Source: Tenacibaculum finnmarkense
GTDB lineage: Bacteria; Bacteroidota; Bacteroidia; Flavobacteriales; Flavobacteriaceae
Assembly (NCBI RefSeq): GCF_900239185.1
Contig: NZ_OENA01000053.1
Span: 122,300 to 186,299 of the forward strand
Length of the DNA: 64,000 nucleotides
Reading direction: 5' to 3'
Below are positions 7,720-15,779 of the stretch, piece by piece. Both the position numbers and the translations under genes were made by a program. The notes below the pieces were generated by a model. It had not been told where the DNA came from. It was given only the letters and a program-made list of their open reading frames with translations, and ran no database searches. Numbering within the stretch: the stretch's first letter is position 1; each line of letters opens with the position of its first letter.

Positions 7720-9063
7720 TTATTCTACTTTCATTTCAAAATCTTCCATAAACTTGGTGGTATAATTACCCGCAATATAATCTGGATGATCCATTAATTG
7801 TCTGTGAAAAGGAATGGTTGTTTTAATCCCTTCAATAATATATTCATCTAAGGCACGCTTCATTTTGTTAATTGCTTCTTCACGAGTTTGTGCGGTTACA
7901 ATTAATTTTGAAATCATTGAATCGTAGTTTGGCGGAATCATATAACCAGCATATACGTGCGTATCAATACGAACTCCATGACCTCCTGGTGCATGGTATG
8001 AGGTTATTTTTCCTGGTGCAGGTCTAAAACCATTAAAAGGGTCTTCTGCATTAATTCTACATTCAATAGCGTGTAATTTTGGGAAGTAATTTTTTCCTGA
8101 AATTGGCACACCTGCGGCAACTAAAATTTGCTCACGAATTAAATCGTAATCAACAACTTCTTCGGTAATTGGGTGCTCTACCTGAATACGAGTATTCATC
8201 TCCATAAAGAAGAAATTACGATGTTTATCGACTAAAAACTCAACAGTTCCAGCACCTTCATACTTAATAAATTCGGCAGCTTTTACGGCTGCATCCCCCA
8301 TTTTAGTACGTAATTCATCGGTCATAAACGGCGAAGGAGTTTCTTCGGTTAATTTTTGATGACGACGTTGTACCGAGCAATCTCTTTCTGATAAATGACA
8401 TGCTTTTCCGTAAGAATCTCCAATAATTTGAATTTCAATATGGCGAGGCTCTTCAATAAGCTTTTCCATATACATATCATCATTACCAAATGCCGCTTTT
8501 GATTCTTGACGAGCAGAATCCCACGCGTCTTTTAAATCTTCCGCTTTCCATACAGCACGCATTCCTTTACCACCACCACCTGCAGATGCTTTTAACATTA
8601 CAGGATAACCAGTTGCTATGGCTGTTTCGATACAATCTTCAAAAGTTTCGATAACACCTTCACTTCCTGGTACACAAGGTACACCAGCTGATATCATGGT
8701 AGATTTTGCATTTGCTTTATCTCCCATACGGTTAATCATTTCAGGAGAAGCACCAATAAATTTTAGATCATGTTCTTCACATAATTTAGAAAATTTAGCA
8801 TTTTCCGATAAAAAACCATAACCAGGGTGAATGGCATCTGCATTGGTAATTTCGGCAGCAGCAATAATACGATCCATTTTTAAATAAGATTCGCTACTTG
8901 CGGCTGGTCCAATACAAACTGCTTCATCAGCAAATTTTACATGTAAACTTTCTGCATCTGCTTTTGAATAAACAGCAACAGTTTTTATGCCCATTTCTTT
9001 ACAGGTTCTAATTACACGTAGTGCAATTTCACCTCTATTGGCAATTAATATCTTTTTAAACAT
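7720..9063 (-). CDS. accC: acetyl-CoA carboxylase biotin carboxylase subunit
   Basis: A 447-residue cytoplasmic ATP-grasp enzyme that carboxylates the biotin on AccB using bicarbonate and ATP, the first half of malonyl-CoA formation. It opens [20 protein letters not shown] (biotin carboxylase N domain). The glycine-rich ATP loop [14 protein letters not shown] lies at about residues 158-171 and the active-site [16 protein letters not shown] at about 288-303, all conserved. Length matches the family (about 450). It follows accB after 69 bases that contain a large hairpin, and it ends at a terminator. Identity is secure; propionyl-CoA carboxylase biotin subunits are similar, but the linkage to accB and fabH favours the fatty acid enzyme. 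Confidence 0.97.
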   Translation of the reverse strand: MFKKILIANRGEIALRVIRTCKEMGIKTVAVYSKADAESLHVKFADEAVCIGPAASSESYLKMDRIIAAAEITNADAIHPGYGFLSENAKFSKLCEEHDLKFIGASPEMINRMGDKANAKSTMISAGVPCVPGSEGVIETFEDCIETAIATGYPVMLKASAGGGGKGMRAVWKAEDLKDAWDSARQESKAAFGNDDMYMEKLIEEPRHIEIQIIGDSYGKACHLSERDCSVQRRHQKLTEETPSPFMTDELRTKMGDAAVKAAEFIKYEGAGTVEFLVDKHRNFFFMEMNTRIQVEHPITEEVVDYDLIREQILVAAGVPISGKNYFPKLHAIECRINAEDPFNGFRPAPGKITSYHAPGGHGVRIDTHVYAGYMIPPNYDSMISKLIVTAQTREEAINKMKRALDEYIIEGIKTTIPFHRQLMDHPDYIAGNYTTKFMEDFEMKVE

Positions 9064-9081
9064 AGGTTCTAAAAATTTTAA

Positions 9082-9123
9082 AACTCCAAATAAAAGAAGT
9101 AAGTACTTGTTTTATTTGGAGTT
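9082..9123 (-). promoter_or_regulatory. intercistronic hairpin between accB and accC
   Basis: Two perfect 14-base arms (AACTCCAAATAAAA and TTTTATTTGGAGTT, as read on the + strand) flank a 14-base spacer that itself contains the palindrome AAGTACTT. The structure fills the gap between the accB stop and the accC start. On the minus strand it is followed by TTTAAAATTTTT, not a clean T-run, so it could be a weak attenuator or an RNA-stability element setting AccB above AccC. Confidence 0.6.
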
Positions 9124-9132
9124 ATATGTAAA

Positions 9133-9603
9133 TTAAGATGGATCTACTAAAAATAATGGTTGATCAAATTCTACAGGAGTAGCATCATCTACTAATACTT
9201 TAACGATTTTACCTGAAATTTCAGATTCAATTTCGTTAAATAATTTCATTGCTTCAATAACACAAACTGTGTCACCTATTTTTACATCGGTACCTACTTC
9301 AGCAAAATTTGGTTTATCTGGCGATGGTTTTCTATAAAAAGTTCCAATAATTGGAGACTTTATGGTAATATATTTATCGTCTTTTTCGGTAGTAACAGCT
9401 TCAGTTGATGCCGCTGCTACAGGAGCTTGTGCCATCATTTGAGGCGCTACACCCATTGGAGCAGCTGTTTGAATAATTGTAGTTTCAGGAGTTTCGCTTC
9501 CAGTTTTAATGGTGATTTTAATATCTTCCATTTCTAACTTTACTTCACTTGCACCTGACTTTGCTACAAATTTAATAAGGTTTTGAATTTCTTTAATATC
9601 CAT
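9133..9603 (-). CDS. accB: acetyl-CoA carboxylase biotin carboxyl carrier protein
   Basis: A 156-residue carrier that shuttles carboxybiotin between AccC and the carboxyltransferase. The N-terminal 35 residues (MDIKEIQNLIKFVAKSGASE) match the family, a flexible Ala/Pro/Thr-rich linker covers about 50-75, and the biotinyl domain fills about 78-155 with the biotinylation motif EAMKLFNE; the modified lysine is about residue 120. It lies 27 bases after fabH and before accC, the standard Bacteroidetes order. The 27-base gap and lack of a promoter box suggest cotranscription with fabH. Confidence 0.97.
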   Translation of the reverse strand: MDIKEIQNLIKFVAKSGASEVKLEMEDIKITIKTGSETPETTIIQTAAPMGVAPQMMAQAPVAAASTEAVTTEKDDKYITIKSPIIGTFYRKPSPDKPNFAEVGTDVKIGDTVCVIEAMKLFNEIESEISGKIVKVLVDDATPVEFDQPLFLVDPS

Positions 9604-9630
9604 ATTCCTAATATTTAGTTGTTTGGTTTT

Positions 9631-10629
9631 TTATGAATTGTATGCCCATTTTAAATAGATAGAACCCCATGTGAAGCCTCCACCAAATGCAGCAAAAATT
9701 AAATTATTTCCTTTTTTCAAATCTTTTTCATAGTCAGCAAGCAATAAAGGTAAGGTTGCTGAAGTGGTATTTCCATATTTATGGATGTTTACCATTACTT
9801 TTTCAGGCTCTAAACCAACTCTATTTGCAGTTGCTTCAATAATTCTGTTATTTGCTTGGTGTGGTACCAACCAATCGACATCATCTTTTGAAAGGTTATT
9901 TCTTGTTAGAATTTTTTCAGAAACATCAGCCATGTTAGAAACCGCATATTTAAATACAGTTCTACCTTCTTGGGTTATAAAATGTTGTCCGTTTTTAAGT
10001 GTTTCTTCTGATGCAGGTAAAAGAGAACCTCCTGCCTGAATTTTTAAGAAATCTCTACCAATTCCATCACTTCTTAAATACTCATCTTGTAAGCCTAAAC
10101 CTTCTGTATTTGGCTCAAACAATACCGCACCAGCACCATCACCAAAAATAATACAGGTTGCTCTGTCGGTATAATCAATTACTGACGACATTTTATCGGC
10201 ACCGATTAATAATACTTTTTTGTAACGCCCGCTTTCTATATAACTAGCCGCTGTTGACATTCCGAATAAAAAACTCGAACATGCAGCTTGCAAATCGTAA
10301 GAAAAAGCATTTACAGCCCCTATTTGAGTTGCTGTATAAGTTGCTGTTGAGGCAACTAGCATGTCTGGAGTTGCAGTAGCTACAATAACCAAATCAATCT
10401 CTTTCGGGTCGATATTAGATTTTTGAAGCAAGTCTTCAGCAGCTTTAATAGCCATGTATGAAGTACCTTCTCCTTCTTCTTTTTTTAATATTCTTCTTTC
10501 TTTGATACCTGTTCTGCTAGTGATCCATTCATCATTTGTATCTACCATTGTCTCTAGCTCCTTATTAGTTAAGGCGTATTCAGGAACAAATTTTCCTACT
10601 GCGGAAATCGCTGCAGTTATTTTAGTCAT
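9631..10629 (-). CDS. fabH: 3-oxoacyl-ACP synthase III
   Basis: A 332-residue condensing enzyme that starts fatty acid synthesis by joining acetyl-CoA to malonyl-ACP. The start was set at MTKITAAISAVG because a TACTTTTG promoter box overlaps the further upstream ATG at 10662. Catalytic residues are visible: Cys117 in DLQAACSSF, His in WLVPHQANNRI (about 248) and Asn in HKYGNTTSATLPL (about 278). The N-terminal TNDEWITSRTGIKERR is diagnostic. It heads the fabH-accB-accC operon, separated from rpmF by a strong terminator. More than one fabH is frequent in this phylum, so this may be one of several. Confidence 0.95.
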   Translation of the reverse strand: MTKITAAISAVGKFVPEYALTNKELETMVDTNDEWITSRTGIKERRILKKEEGEGTSYMAIKAAEDLLQKSNIDPKEIDLVIVATATPDMLVASTATYTATQIGAVNAFSYDLQAACSSFLFGMSTAASYIESGRYKKVLLIGADKMSSVIDYTDRATCIIFGDGAGAVLFEPNTEGLGLQDEYLRSDGIGRDFLKIQAGGSLLPASEETLKNGQHFITQEGRTVFKYAVSNMADVSEKILTRNNLSKDDVDWLVPHQANNRIIEATANRVGLEPEKVMVNIHKYGNTTSATLPLLLADYEKDLKKGNNLIFAAFGGGFTWGSIYLKWAYNS

Positions 10630-10659
10630 AATTGTTTGTTTAGTGGTAAAATCAGTTTT

Positions 10660-10667
10660 CAAAAGTA
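10660..10667 (-). promoter_or_regulatory. -7 box of the fabH-accB-accC operon
   Basis: Minus-strand TACTTTTG matches TAnnTTTG and lies about 30 bases before the chosen fabH ATG. It overlaps the longer open-frame start at 10662, which therefore cannot be used. Confidence 0.55.
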
Positions 10668-10732
10668 ATGAAAAATATATCAGCTTTTAAAGGATGGAAC
10701 ATCAAAAAATAATAATTTTTAATTAAAAACAC

Positions 10733-10761
10733 AAAAAAACCCTCAAAAAGAGGGTTTTTTT
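10733..10761 (-). terminator. terminator after rpmF
   Basis: Stem ACCCTC-type: CCCTC / GAGGG flanked by seven A and seven T residues, with a 5-base A loop. It stands between the rpmF stop and the fabH promoter, so the ribosomal protein unit and the fatty acid unit are separate transcripts. Confidence 0.88.
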
Positions 10762-10780
10762 ATTTTGTAAAAACTATTTT

Positions 10781-10975
10781 TTAAGCCTCAGCAGTTGCGC
10801 TTTCTAACACAACTTGACCTCTATAATATAATTTTCCTTCATGCCAGTGAGCTCTGTGGTATAAATGAGCTTCTCCAGTTGTAGGATCAACAGCTATTTG
10901 AGGTACAGAAGCTTTATAATGAGTTCTTCTTTTATCTCTTCTAGTTTTCGATATTTTTCTCTTAGGATGTGCCAT
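10781..10975 (-). CDS. rpmF: 50S ribosomal protein L32
   Basis: A 64-residue basic ribosomal protein of the large subunit. The opening [20 protein letters not shown] is the L32 signature. The C-terminal part ([20 protein letters not shown]) lacks the zinc-binding cysteine pairs found in some L32 proteins, so this is the zinc-free (C-minus) form. It follows the yceD-like gene by 6 bases in the order conserved across most bacteria, and precedes fabH. Confidence 0.97.
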   Translation of the reverse strand: MAHPKRKISKTRRDKRRTHYKASVPQIAVDPTTGEAHLYHRAHWHEGKLYYRGQVVLESATAEA

Positions 10976-10981
10976 TATGTT

Positions 10982-11518
10982 TTATTTATCTGTTAGTAAG
11001 TCCTTTAATTTATCCCATCTTGGGTCTGTTGAAACCTCTTCAACAATTTTTTCGTCTTTTATTTTTAATTTATTAAGCCTTTGAAAAGCTTCAGATTCCA
11101 TTGTTCCATTTAAAACATCAGGATGTACTCTTCTGTTAGGAACTGATAATACGATTGATTCATAAACATACTGCGCTACGTTTAATTGATATCTTTCATG
11201 TGGAAGTATCAAAATTTCATCGTGTTCATCATTGTATTCATCTCCAAATTGAACAACTAAATCTAAACCACCATCAATTTTTAAATCAAATGGCTCACCA
11301 GTACTATCACAAGGTACGTTTACGGTACCTTTTATTGCAAAAGAAAGTTCAAAAAATGTACTTTTTTTTACAAAATTAAGGGTAGCAATAATGTTTGCGT
11401 CGTCAAATTCATCAAACTGAAATGCTTCAAAGAACTTTTTGTCAATTTGATAGGTAAACAAATGACTTCCTTCTTTCAAACCTACAAAAGGGATATCGAA
11501 ATTTTTTAAGTCTTTCAT
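10982..11518 (-). CDS. YceD family (DUF177) protein
   Basis: A 178-residue acidic cytoplasmic protein of the DUF177/YceD family. The diagnostic C-terminal half contains DEILILPHERYQLNVAQYVYESIVLSVPNRRVH, and the middle has the VPCDSTGEPF segment that corresponds to the family's cysteine region (here a single Cys). It is almost always located just before rpmF, as here (6-base gap). In plants and bacteria the family has been linked to 23S rRNA accumulation; a role in ribosome assembly is inferred. A TATCTTTG promoter box lies upstream. Confidence 0.9.
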   Translation of the reverse strand: MKDLKNFDIPFVGLKEGSHLFTYQIDKKFFEAFQFDEFDDANIIATLNFVKKSTFFELSFAIKGTVNVPCDSTGEPFDLKIDGGLDLVVQFGDEYNDEHDEILILPHERYQLNVAQYVYESIVLSVPNRRVHPDVLNGTMESEAFQRLNKLKIKDEKIVEEVSTDPRWDKLKDLLTDK

Positions 11519-11541
11519 TTATATTAATCAATTTGAGCTTG

Positions 11542-11549
11542 CAAAGATA
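11542..11549 (-). promoter_or_regulatory. -7 box of the yceD-rpmF operon
   Basis: Minus-strand TATCTTTG, a full match to TAnnTTTG, ends 23 bases before the yceD-like start codon. Confidence 0.55.
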
Positions 11550-11591
11550 TAAAAAATGTTTATAAATTTATATTTTACTTTTAAAAAAAAA

Positions 11592-12629
11592 CTATTTTAC
11601 TTTTAAAACGTTTTTTGTTAGTTCGGTATATTCTTTTCTGCTCTTAAATATTTGTAATGAGGTGAATAAAGCTTCTTTGAAAGAAGCAGGGTTTGCTTTG
11701 TTTTTACCGGCAATGTCAAAACCTGTTCCGTGGTCGGGTGAGGTTCTTATTTTGTTTAGCCCAGCGGTAAAATTTACGCCATTTCCGAATGATAAGGCTT
11801 TAAAAGGCGCCAATCCTTGGTCATGATACATGGCTAAAACACCGTCAAACTGCGTGTAAGTTTCAGATCCGAAAAAACCATCGGCAGCATAAGGTCCGAA
11901 AACCAATTTGCCTGTTTCCTTAATTTCGGCAATTGTTGGGCGTACAATTTCATTGTCTTCTCCGCCAATAATTCCGTTATCGCCACAATGAGGATTTAGC
12001 CCTAAAATAGCAATTTTTGGTTTGGTAATGCCAAAATCTTGCTTTAATGATGCGTGCATAATTGCTACTTTCGCCTTAATTAATTCAGGCGTAATGCTTT
12101 GTGCTACTTTTGAAATAGGAATATGCCCGGTAATTAAACCAACCCTTAATTTGTCGGCAATTAAAATCATGAGGCTTTTTCCGTCTAATTTATCTTCTAA
12201 ATATTCGGTATGCCCAGGGAAATTAAATGTTTCTGATTGAATATTTTCTTTACTTATAGGTGCGGTAAGTAACACATCAATATGGTTATCTTTTAAAGCA
12301 TTGGTAGCGGTTTCTAATGATTTGTATGCAAACTTTCCGCCAATTTCTGTTAATTTACCCAATTCAATTTTAACATCTTCTGTCCAAGAGTTCATTAAAT
12401 TAATTTTATTATCAGCAATTTTATCAAGTGAATTGATACTAAAAATATTGTTGTTTAGTTTTAGGTTTTTCTTATGATAAGAAACCAATCGATTAGAGGC
12501 GAATATAACGGGCGTACAAAAATCAAGCATGCGCTTGTCTTCAAAAGTTTTTAAAATAATTTCAATACCAATTCCGTTTGTATCTCCAACTGAAATTCCA
12601 ACAATAATTTTGCTTGTATTACTATCCAT
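11592..12629 (-). CDS. pdxA: 4-hydroxythreonine-4-phosphate dehydrogenase
   Basis: A 345-residue NAD-dependent enzyme of the DXP-dependent vitamin B6 pathway. The start was placed at MDSNTSKIIVGISVGDTNGIG, since the longer frame to 12683 runs into a promoter box. Family motifs are GDTNGIGIEI near the N-terminus, the zinc-binding TAPISKENI and FPGHTEYL (His about 131), LGLNPHCGDNG (about 210) and the C-terminal YHDQGLAPFKAL and RTSPDHGTGFDIAGK. All active-site and metal residues appear intact. It is divergent from ribE with overlapping promoters, giving a cofactor synthesis pair (B6 and B2). Confidence 0.95.
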   Translation of the reverse strand: MDSNTSKIIVGISVGDTNGIGIEIILKTFEDKRMLDFCTPVIFASNRLVSYHKKNLKLNNNIFSINSLDKIADNKINLMNSWTEDVKIELGKLTEIGGKFAYKSLETATNALKDNHIDVLLTAPISKENIQSETFNFPGHTEYLEDKLDGKSLMILIADKLRVGLITGHIPISKVAQSITPELIKAKVAIMHASLKQDFGITKPKIAILGLNPHCGDNGIIGGEDNEIVRPTIAEIKETGKLVFGPYAADGFFGSETYTQFDGVLAMYHDQGLAPFKALSFGNGVNFTAGLNKIRTSPDHGTGFDIAGKNKANPASFKEALFTSLQIFKSRKEYTELTKNVLKVK

Positions 12630-12665
12630 AGTTATTTTTCGTGCGTGTTTCTGTGTGTAAAGTTG

Positions 12666-12688
12666 TATTTTTGGTACAAACAAAAGTA
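12666..12688. promoter_or_regulatory. divergent -7 boxes of pdxA (-) and ribE (+)
   Basis: TATTTTTG on the + strand (12666-12673) serves ribE and TACTTTTG on the minus strand (12681-12688) serves pdxA; both match TAnnTTTG. The two boxes are only 7 bases apart, so the polymerases must compete for the region. Confidence 0.5.
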
Positions 12689-12704
12689 ACTAAAAATTTA
12701 GAGA

Positions 12705-13292
12705 ATGTTTACAGGAATAATTGAAACTCTTGGAATTGTAAAAAGAGTCGTGCGTGATAAAGAGAATTTACAGCTGACTATTTTAAGTGATATAACTAAT
12801 GAATTAAAAATTGACCAAAGCGTGGCACATAATGGGGTGTGTTTAACCGTTGTTGCTATTGATAACAATGAATATACGGTTACGGCAATTAAAGAAACGC
12901 TTGATAAAACCACGATTGGTAGTTTAGCGGTTGCCGATCAAATTAATTTAGAAAGAGCCATGAAATTGGGCGCTCGTTTAGACGGTCATATCGTGCAAGG
13001 GCATGTTGATAAAACAGGGGTTTGCAAGGCGATAAAAGATGAAAACGGAAGTACGGTGTTTACTTTTTCTTATAATTTTGACCCAAGTGCGATTACTATT
13101 GAAAAAGGTTCGATTACTATAAACGGGGTAAGTTTAACCGTTGTAAATTCAAAAAAAGATGAATTTAGCGTAGCAATTATACCTTATACTTTAGAACATA
13201 CGAATTTTAAAAACTTCAAAATAGGCACAGAGGTAAACCTAGAATTTGATGTAATCGGTAAATATGTAGCGCGTTTAACGCAGTTGAAATAG
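12705..13292 (+). CDS. ribE: riboflavin synthase alpha subunit
   Basis: A 195-residue cytoplasmic enzyme that dismutates two 6,7-dimethyl-8-ribityllumazine molecules to riboflavin. It has the invariant opening MFTGIIETLG and two tandem lumazine-binding barrels: the first with SVAHNGVCLTV (about 40-50), the second with IEKGSITINGVSLTV (about 134-147), and HIVQGHVDKTG at the junction. Length fits. The C-terminal segment LEFDVIGKYVARL is the trimerisation helix. No FMN riboswitch is seen upstream; the leader is about 25 bases long. Confidence 0.96.
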   Translation: MFTGIIETLGIVKRVVRDKENLQLTILSDITNELKIDQSVAHNGVCLTVVAIDNNEYTVTAIKETLDKTTIGSLAVADQINLERAMKLGARLDGHIVQGHVDKTGVCKAIKDENGSTVFTFSYNFDPSAITIEKGSITINGVSLTVVNSKKDEFSVAIIPYTLEHTNFKNFKIGTEVNLEFDVIGKYVARLTQLK

Positions 13293-13342
13293 GGTTTTTG
13301 AGGATTATTTATATCAAAATGAAATTTAAACAAACTCTTATA

Positions 13343-13373
13343 GACCTCACAGGTTTTTAAAACCTGTGAGGTC
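13343..13373. repeat. 31-bp perfect palindrome (REP-like), copy 1
   Basis: Two 15-base arms, GACCTCACAGGTTTT and its exact reverse complement, flank a single T. An identical 31-bp palindrome is found at 63791-63821. It lies between ribE and the Fic gene, 50 bases after the ribE stop, next to TTTAAACAAACTCT, which resembles the terminal repeat of the MITE-like family described below. It could also act as a terminator because a GTCTTGTTTT follows. Confidence 0.8.
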
Positions 13374-13435
13374 TTGTTTTATAAAATATATATTTACAAA
13401 TTTATACAGGCTCTAATATTAAGAAATAAATTATA

Positions 13436-14170
13436 ATGAACAAATATGCCGAATTAGATATTTTAAAAGACCGTTTAAATGAATATCGTAAAAACGAACA
13501 TCCGAAGGTTACAAGGGCTTTAGAAATTGAATATACGTACGAAAGTAATAAAATAGAAGGAAATACTTTAACGCTTCAAGAAACAGCTTTGGTTATTGAA
13601 AAAGGCTTAACGGTTGGAGGTAAAACAATGACCGAACACTTAGAAGTAATCAATCATAGCCAAGCAATAGAGTATATTAAAGGCTTGGCAAAATCTAAAA
13701 ATACTATTTCTGAAAGAGATATTTTACAAATTCATAGTTTAATATTACAAGCAATAGACAAGCCAAATGCAGGGGTTTATAGAAAAGTACCTGTAATTAT
13801 AAGTGGTGCAAAACACATGCCACCACAGCCATTTTTAATTGCGGAAAAGATGGAAGGTTTACTATTATGGTACGCTAAAAGTAAAGACGTTTTACATCCT
13901 GTTGAATTATCGGCAGAAATACACGAACGATTAGTAACCATACATCCTTTTATTGATGGTAATGGTAGAACTTCACGCTTGTTAATGAATTTAATTTTAT
14001 TACAAAACGGCTATCCGATTGCTATTTTAAAAGGAGATGACAAAAGTAGATTAGCGTATTATAATGCTTTAGAAGTAGCGCAAACAGAAAATAATAAAAA
14101 AGTATTTATTGCGTTAATTGCTAAAAATATTGAAGATACAATAAAGCGTATTTTAGCTGTTTTTGAATAA
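13436..14170 (+). CDS. Fic family protein (class II-like)
   Basis: A 244-residue Fic-fold protein; most members transfer AMP from ATP to Ser/Thr/Tyr of target proteins. The catalytic motif HPFIDGNGRTSR is at about residues 163-174 with the essential His and the anion-binding GNGR. An N-terminal inhibitory helix is present: SNKIEGN at about 36-42 fits (S/T)xxxE(G/N), the glutamate blocking ATP in the resting state. No short C-terminal wHTH extension is present, unlike many long Fic proteins, and no antitoxin gene flanks it. It stands alone between two hairpins. The target is unknown. Confidence 0.9.
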   Translation: MNKYAELDILKDRLNEYRKNEHPKVTRALEIEYTYESNKIEGNTLTLQETALVIEKGLTVGGKTMTEHLEVINHSQAIEYIKGLAKSKNTISERDILQIHSLILQAIDKPNAGVYRKVPVIISGAKHMPPQPFLIAEKMEGLLLWYAKSKDVLHPVELSAEIHERLVTIHPFIDGNGRTSRLLMNLILLQNGYPIAILKGDDKSRLAYYNALEVAQTENNKKVFIALIAKNIEDTIKRILAVFE

Positions 14171-14222
14171 ATGAAAGCTTCATAAATAACAGTTTTGATC
14201 GTTTAAATTGATATCTGTAAAT

Positions 14223-14257
14223 AAAAACCCTGTAAACAGAATGCTTACAGGGTTTAT
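14223..14257. terminator. bidirectional terminator between Fic and DUF4846 genes
   Basis: Stem AAACCCTGTAA / TTACAGGGTTT with an 8-base loop, in the convergent gap. Either strand ends in a short T or A-rich run, so it can serve both genes. Confidence 0.75.
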
Positions 14258-14285
14258 TGATGTTTATAATTTATGTATTTTCTAA

Positions 14286-15113
14286 TTAATAAAATCGTCT
14301 AATATTTGGGTTACTAAAATAATATCTTTCAGATGAAATTGCTCCTTGTTTATTTATTTTAAACCATGGTGATGATTCGCTATTGCTACTCTTTAAAATA
14401 TGTATCGATTGCGCAGAAATATAACTTTCCGCAAGTAAATACAAGTAATTTCCGTTCGCATCGTGTGCGCTATCGACAATTAAAACCGCATGCCCAGGGC
14501 TTCCTCCTTTTATGATAATATCCCCAATTTCTAAGTTTTTATTTCGGGATATTTTTTTCAAATCTCTATTTAAAGAAATTGTTCCTGCGTACATAAAAAC
14601 AATATCAAGATAGTGTCTGAAATTAGAATAACTAGCATCTGCGTTTGTAGTTTGTTGAAAAGTTACGCTGTTTCCTTGCACTTTTGGTCTAATTCCTTTT
14701 GCGTGGTCTGTCCATTTGTAATTGTGTCCGCTTGTGAACTTAAATTCGATTTTATCAAATGCTTTTTGCTCATACAAATATTCTGCTCTAAGTCGAATTA
14801 TTGCATCGGCACATTGCTGTAAATCTCTGTTTCCGACATCGTAATTAATAATAGCAACATGGCTTGATTGATTCGAAATAGGGTTTCCTGTAAAGTCTAA
14901 AATTTTTGATTTATCTGGCAGTAATTTTAAGTTTTGAAGGAAAAATTTCCAAGACGATGTATCGTAATTTTCACGAGAATAATCCGTAGGGCATGAAATT
15001 CTACCACGAATAGTTTCAGCAGATTTGTTGGTATTTGATTTCTCTACGTCTGGTTTACAAGATGAAATTGAAATTAGAAAAAAGCAATAAAATAGTAATT
15101 GGTGAATTTTCAT
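14286..15113 (-). CDS. DUF4846 domain-containing lipoprotein
   Basis: A 275-residue lipoprotein: signal segment MKIHQLLFYCFFLISISSC with the lipidated cysteine at residue 19. The body matches what I recall of DUF4846: AIINYDVGNRDLQQCADAI (about 88-106), IEFKFTSGHNYKWTDHAKGIR (about 120-141) and a papain-like-looking end with IGDIIIKGGSPGHAVLIVDSA (about 196-216). The Cys in LQQC and the His in GHAVLIVD resemble the Cys/His pair of NlpC/P60-like hydrolases, so peptidoglycan or amide cleavage is possible but not established. It is monocistronic and probably faces the periplasm. Confidence 0.75.
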   Translation of the reverse strand: MKIHQLLFYCFFLISISSCKPDVEKSNTNKSAETIRGRISCPTDYSRENYDTSSWKFFLQNLKLLPDKSKILDFTGNPISNQSSHVAIINYDVGNRDLQQCADAIIRLRAEYLYEQKAFDKIEFKFTSGHNYKWTDHAKGIRPKVQGNSVTFQQTTNADASYSNFRHYLDIVFMYAGTISLNRDLKKISRNKNLEIGDIIIKGGSPGHAVLIVDSAHDANGNYLYLLAESYISAQSIHILKSSNSESSPWFKINKQGAISSERYYFSNPNIRRFY

Positions 15114-15250
15114 TTTTTATAAAATTATAAGAAGGTTTAAAATCACTCGAACTGATAGTTTTTTTATTTTGGTTCTTCTATTAGTCAGCGCAATTTTATT
15201 TCTGATTTCACTACATTTTTTGATGTGTTTTTTGTCAGTTTTAGCAACTT

Positions 15251-15442
15251 TTAATCGTGTTGATAACAAAAAGAATCTCCTGAATTCGATACACAGTGTT
15301 TACATTGATTTCCTGTGCTTTTTGCGGTTGCTTGACATTGATTATACTTACAGTCTAAAGTATTTTTAAATGTTTGATGATTTTCAAGTGTTTTAAAGGA
15401 TAATAAACAAGCAATACCTATTACAGATAGTAGTAATTTCAT
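15251..15442 (-). CDS. small cysteine-rich secreted peptide
   Basis: A 63-residue product with a signal-like N-terminus (MKLLLSVIGIACLLSF) and a compact C-terminal motif CKYNQCQATAKSTGNQC, then CxxC-type KHCVSNSG and FCYQH. This resembles a short Bacteroidetes motif of the type C.A.TK.G..CK....G...C..H, which I have seen annotated only as hypothetical or in larger proteins. The spacing of five Cys and a final His suggests a metal site or disulfide knot. It lies between the DUF4846 gene and a Flavo-1-like repeat. No clear promoter box is seen. It is probably real because of the conserved motif. Confidence 0.55.
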   Translation of the reverse strand: MKLLLSVIGIACLLSFKTLENHQTFKNTLDCKYNQCQATAKSTGNQCKHCVSNSGDSFCYQHD

Positions 15443-15526
15443 AGTTTTTTTACCGGTAAATATATTATTTATAATGTAATAAATATCATATTAAAATAAT
15501 TTTATTGTAGGATAACGATAAATTTC

Positions 15527-15611
15527 TAGCCCCGATTGAAGCAATTGTTTGAGCTCCTTTTTGTTTTTTTAAACAAAAAGAGCGAGTGCGGAAAGCGGGA
15601 AATAGCTTCAA
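15527..15611 (+). repeat. Flavo-1-like structured repeat, copy 2
   Basis: Begins TAGCCCCGATTGAAGCAATT and ends GCGAGTGCGGAAAGCGGGAA then TAGCTTC. The central hairpin is CTTTTTGTTTTTTT / AAACAAAAAG, different in sequence from copy 1 but preserving pairing, which is the compensatory pattern expected of an RNA structure. It lies upstream of the small Cys-rich gene (opposite strand). Confidence 0.72.
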
Positions 15612-15618
15612 AACAAGA

Positions 15619-15652
15619 AAAAACCTCATAATCAATTAAGATTATGAGGTTT
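15619..15652 (-). terminator. terminator of the CAT-anticodon tRNA
   Basis: Stem AAACCTCATAATC / GATTATGAGGTTT with a 6-base loop; on the minus strand a T-rich run follows. It is 6 bases after the tRNA 3' end. Confidence 0.85.
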
Positions 15653-15657
15653 AAACG

Positions 15658-15731
15658 TGGTCCCACCAGGACTCGAACCTGGGACCACCTGATTATGAGT
15701 CAGGTGCTCTAACCAACTGAGCTATAAGACC
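15658..15731 (-). tRNA. tRNA with CAT anticodon (Ile2 or elongator Met)
   Basis: Read on the minus strand, the 74 bases fold as a tRNA: acceptor GGTCTTA / TGGGACC with discriminator A, D loop with AGTTGGTTAGA, anticodon arm CCTGA-CTCATAA-TCAGG, and TPsiC arm CCAGG-TTCGAGT-CCTGG. The anticodon is CAT. The 3' CCA is not encoded. A CAT tRNA may be elongator Met or the lysidine-modified Ile2; the initiator is excluded because the acceptor's first pair is G-C. I cannot decide between the two from the sequence alone. Confidence 0.95.
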
Positions 15732-15743
15732 GTTTTAGGGTTG

Positions 15744-15751
15744 CAAAAATA
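15744..15751 (-). promoter_or_regulatory. -7 box of the CAT tRNA
   Basis: Minus-strand TATTTTTG, matching TAnnTTTG, ends 12 bases before the mature tRNA 5' end, as expected for a short precursor. Confidence 0.5.
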
Positions 15752-15779
15752 AGAACTTTTTTTAAATAAAAAAGCTTTT

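Noticed and set aside
12630..12705. FMN riboswitch upstream of ribE
   Set aside because: The leader is about 25 bases and shows none of the conserved RFN segments.
15169..15369. 66-codon hydrophobic frame on the + strand
   Set aside because: It is antisense to the small cysteine-rich gene and its leader, and starts within a repeat scrap.
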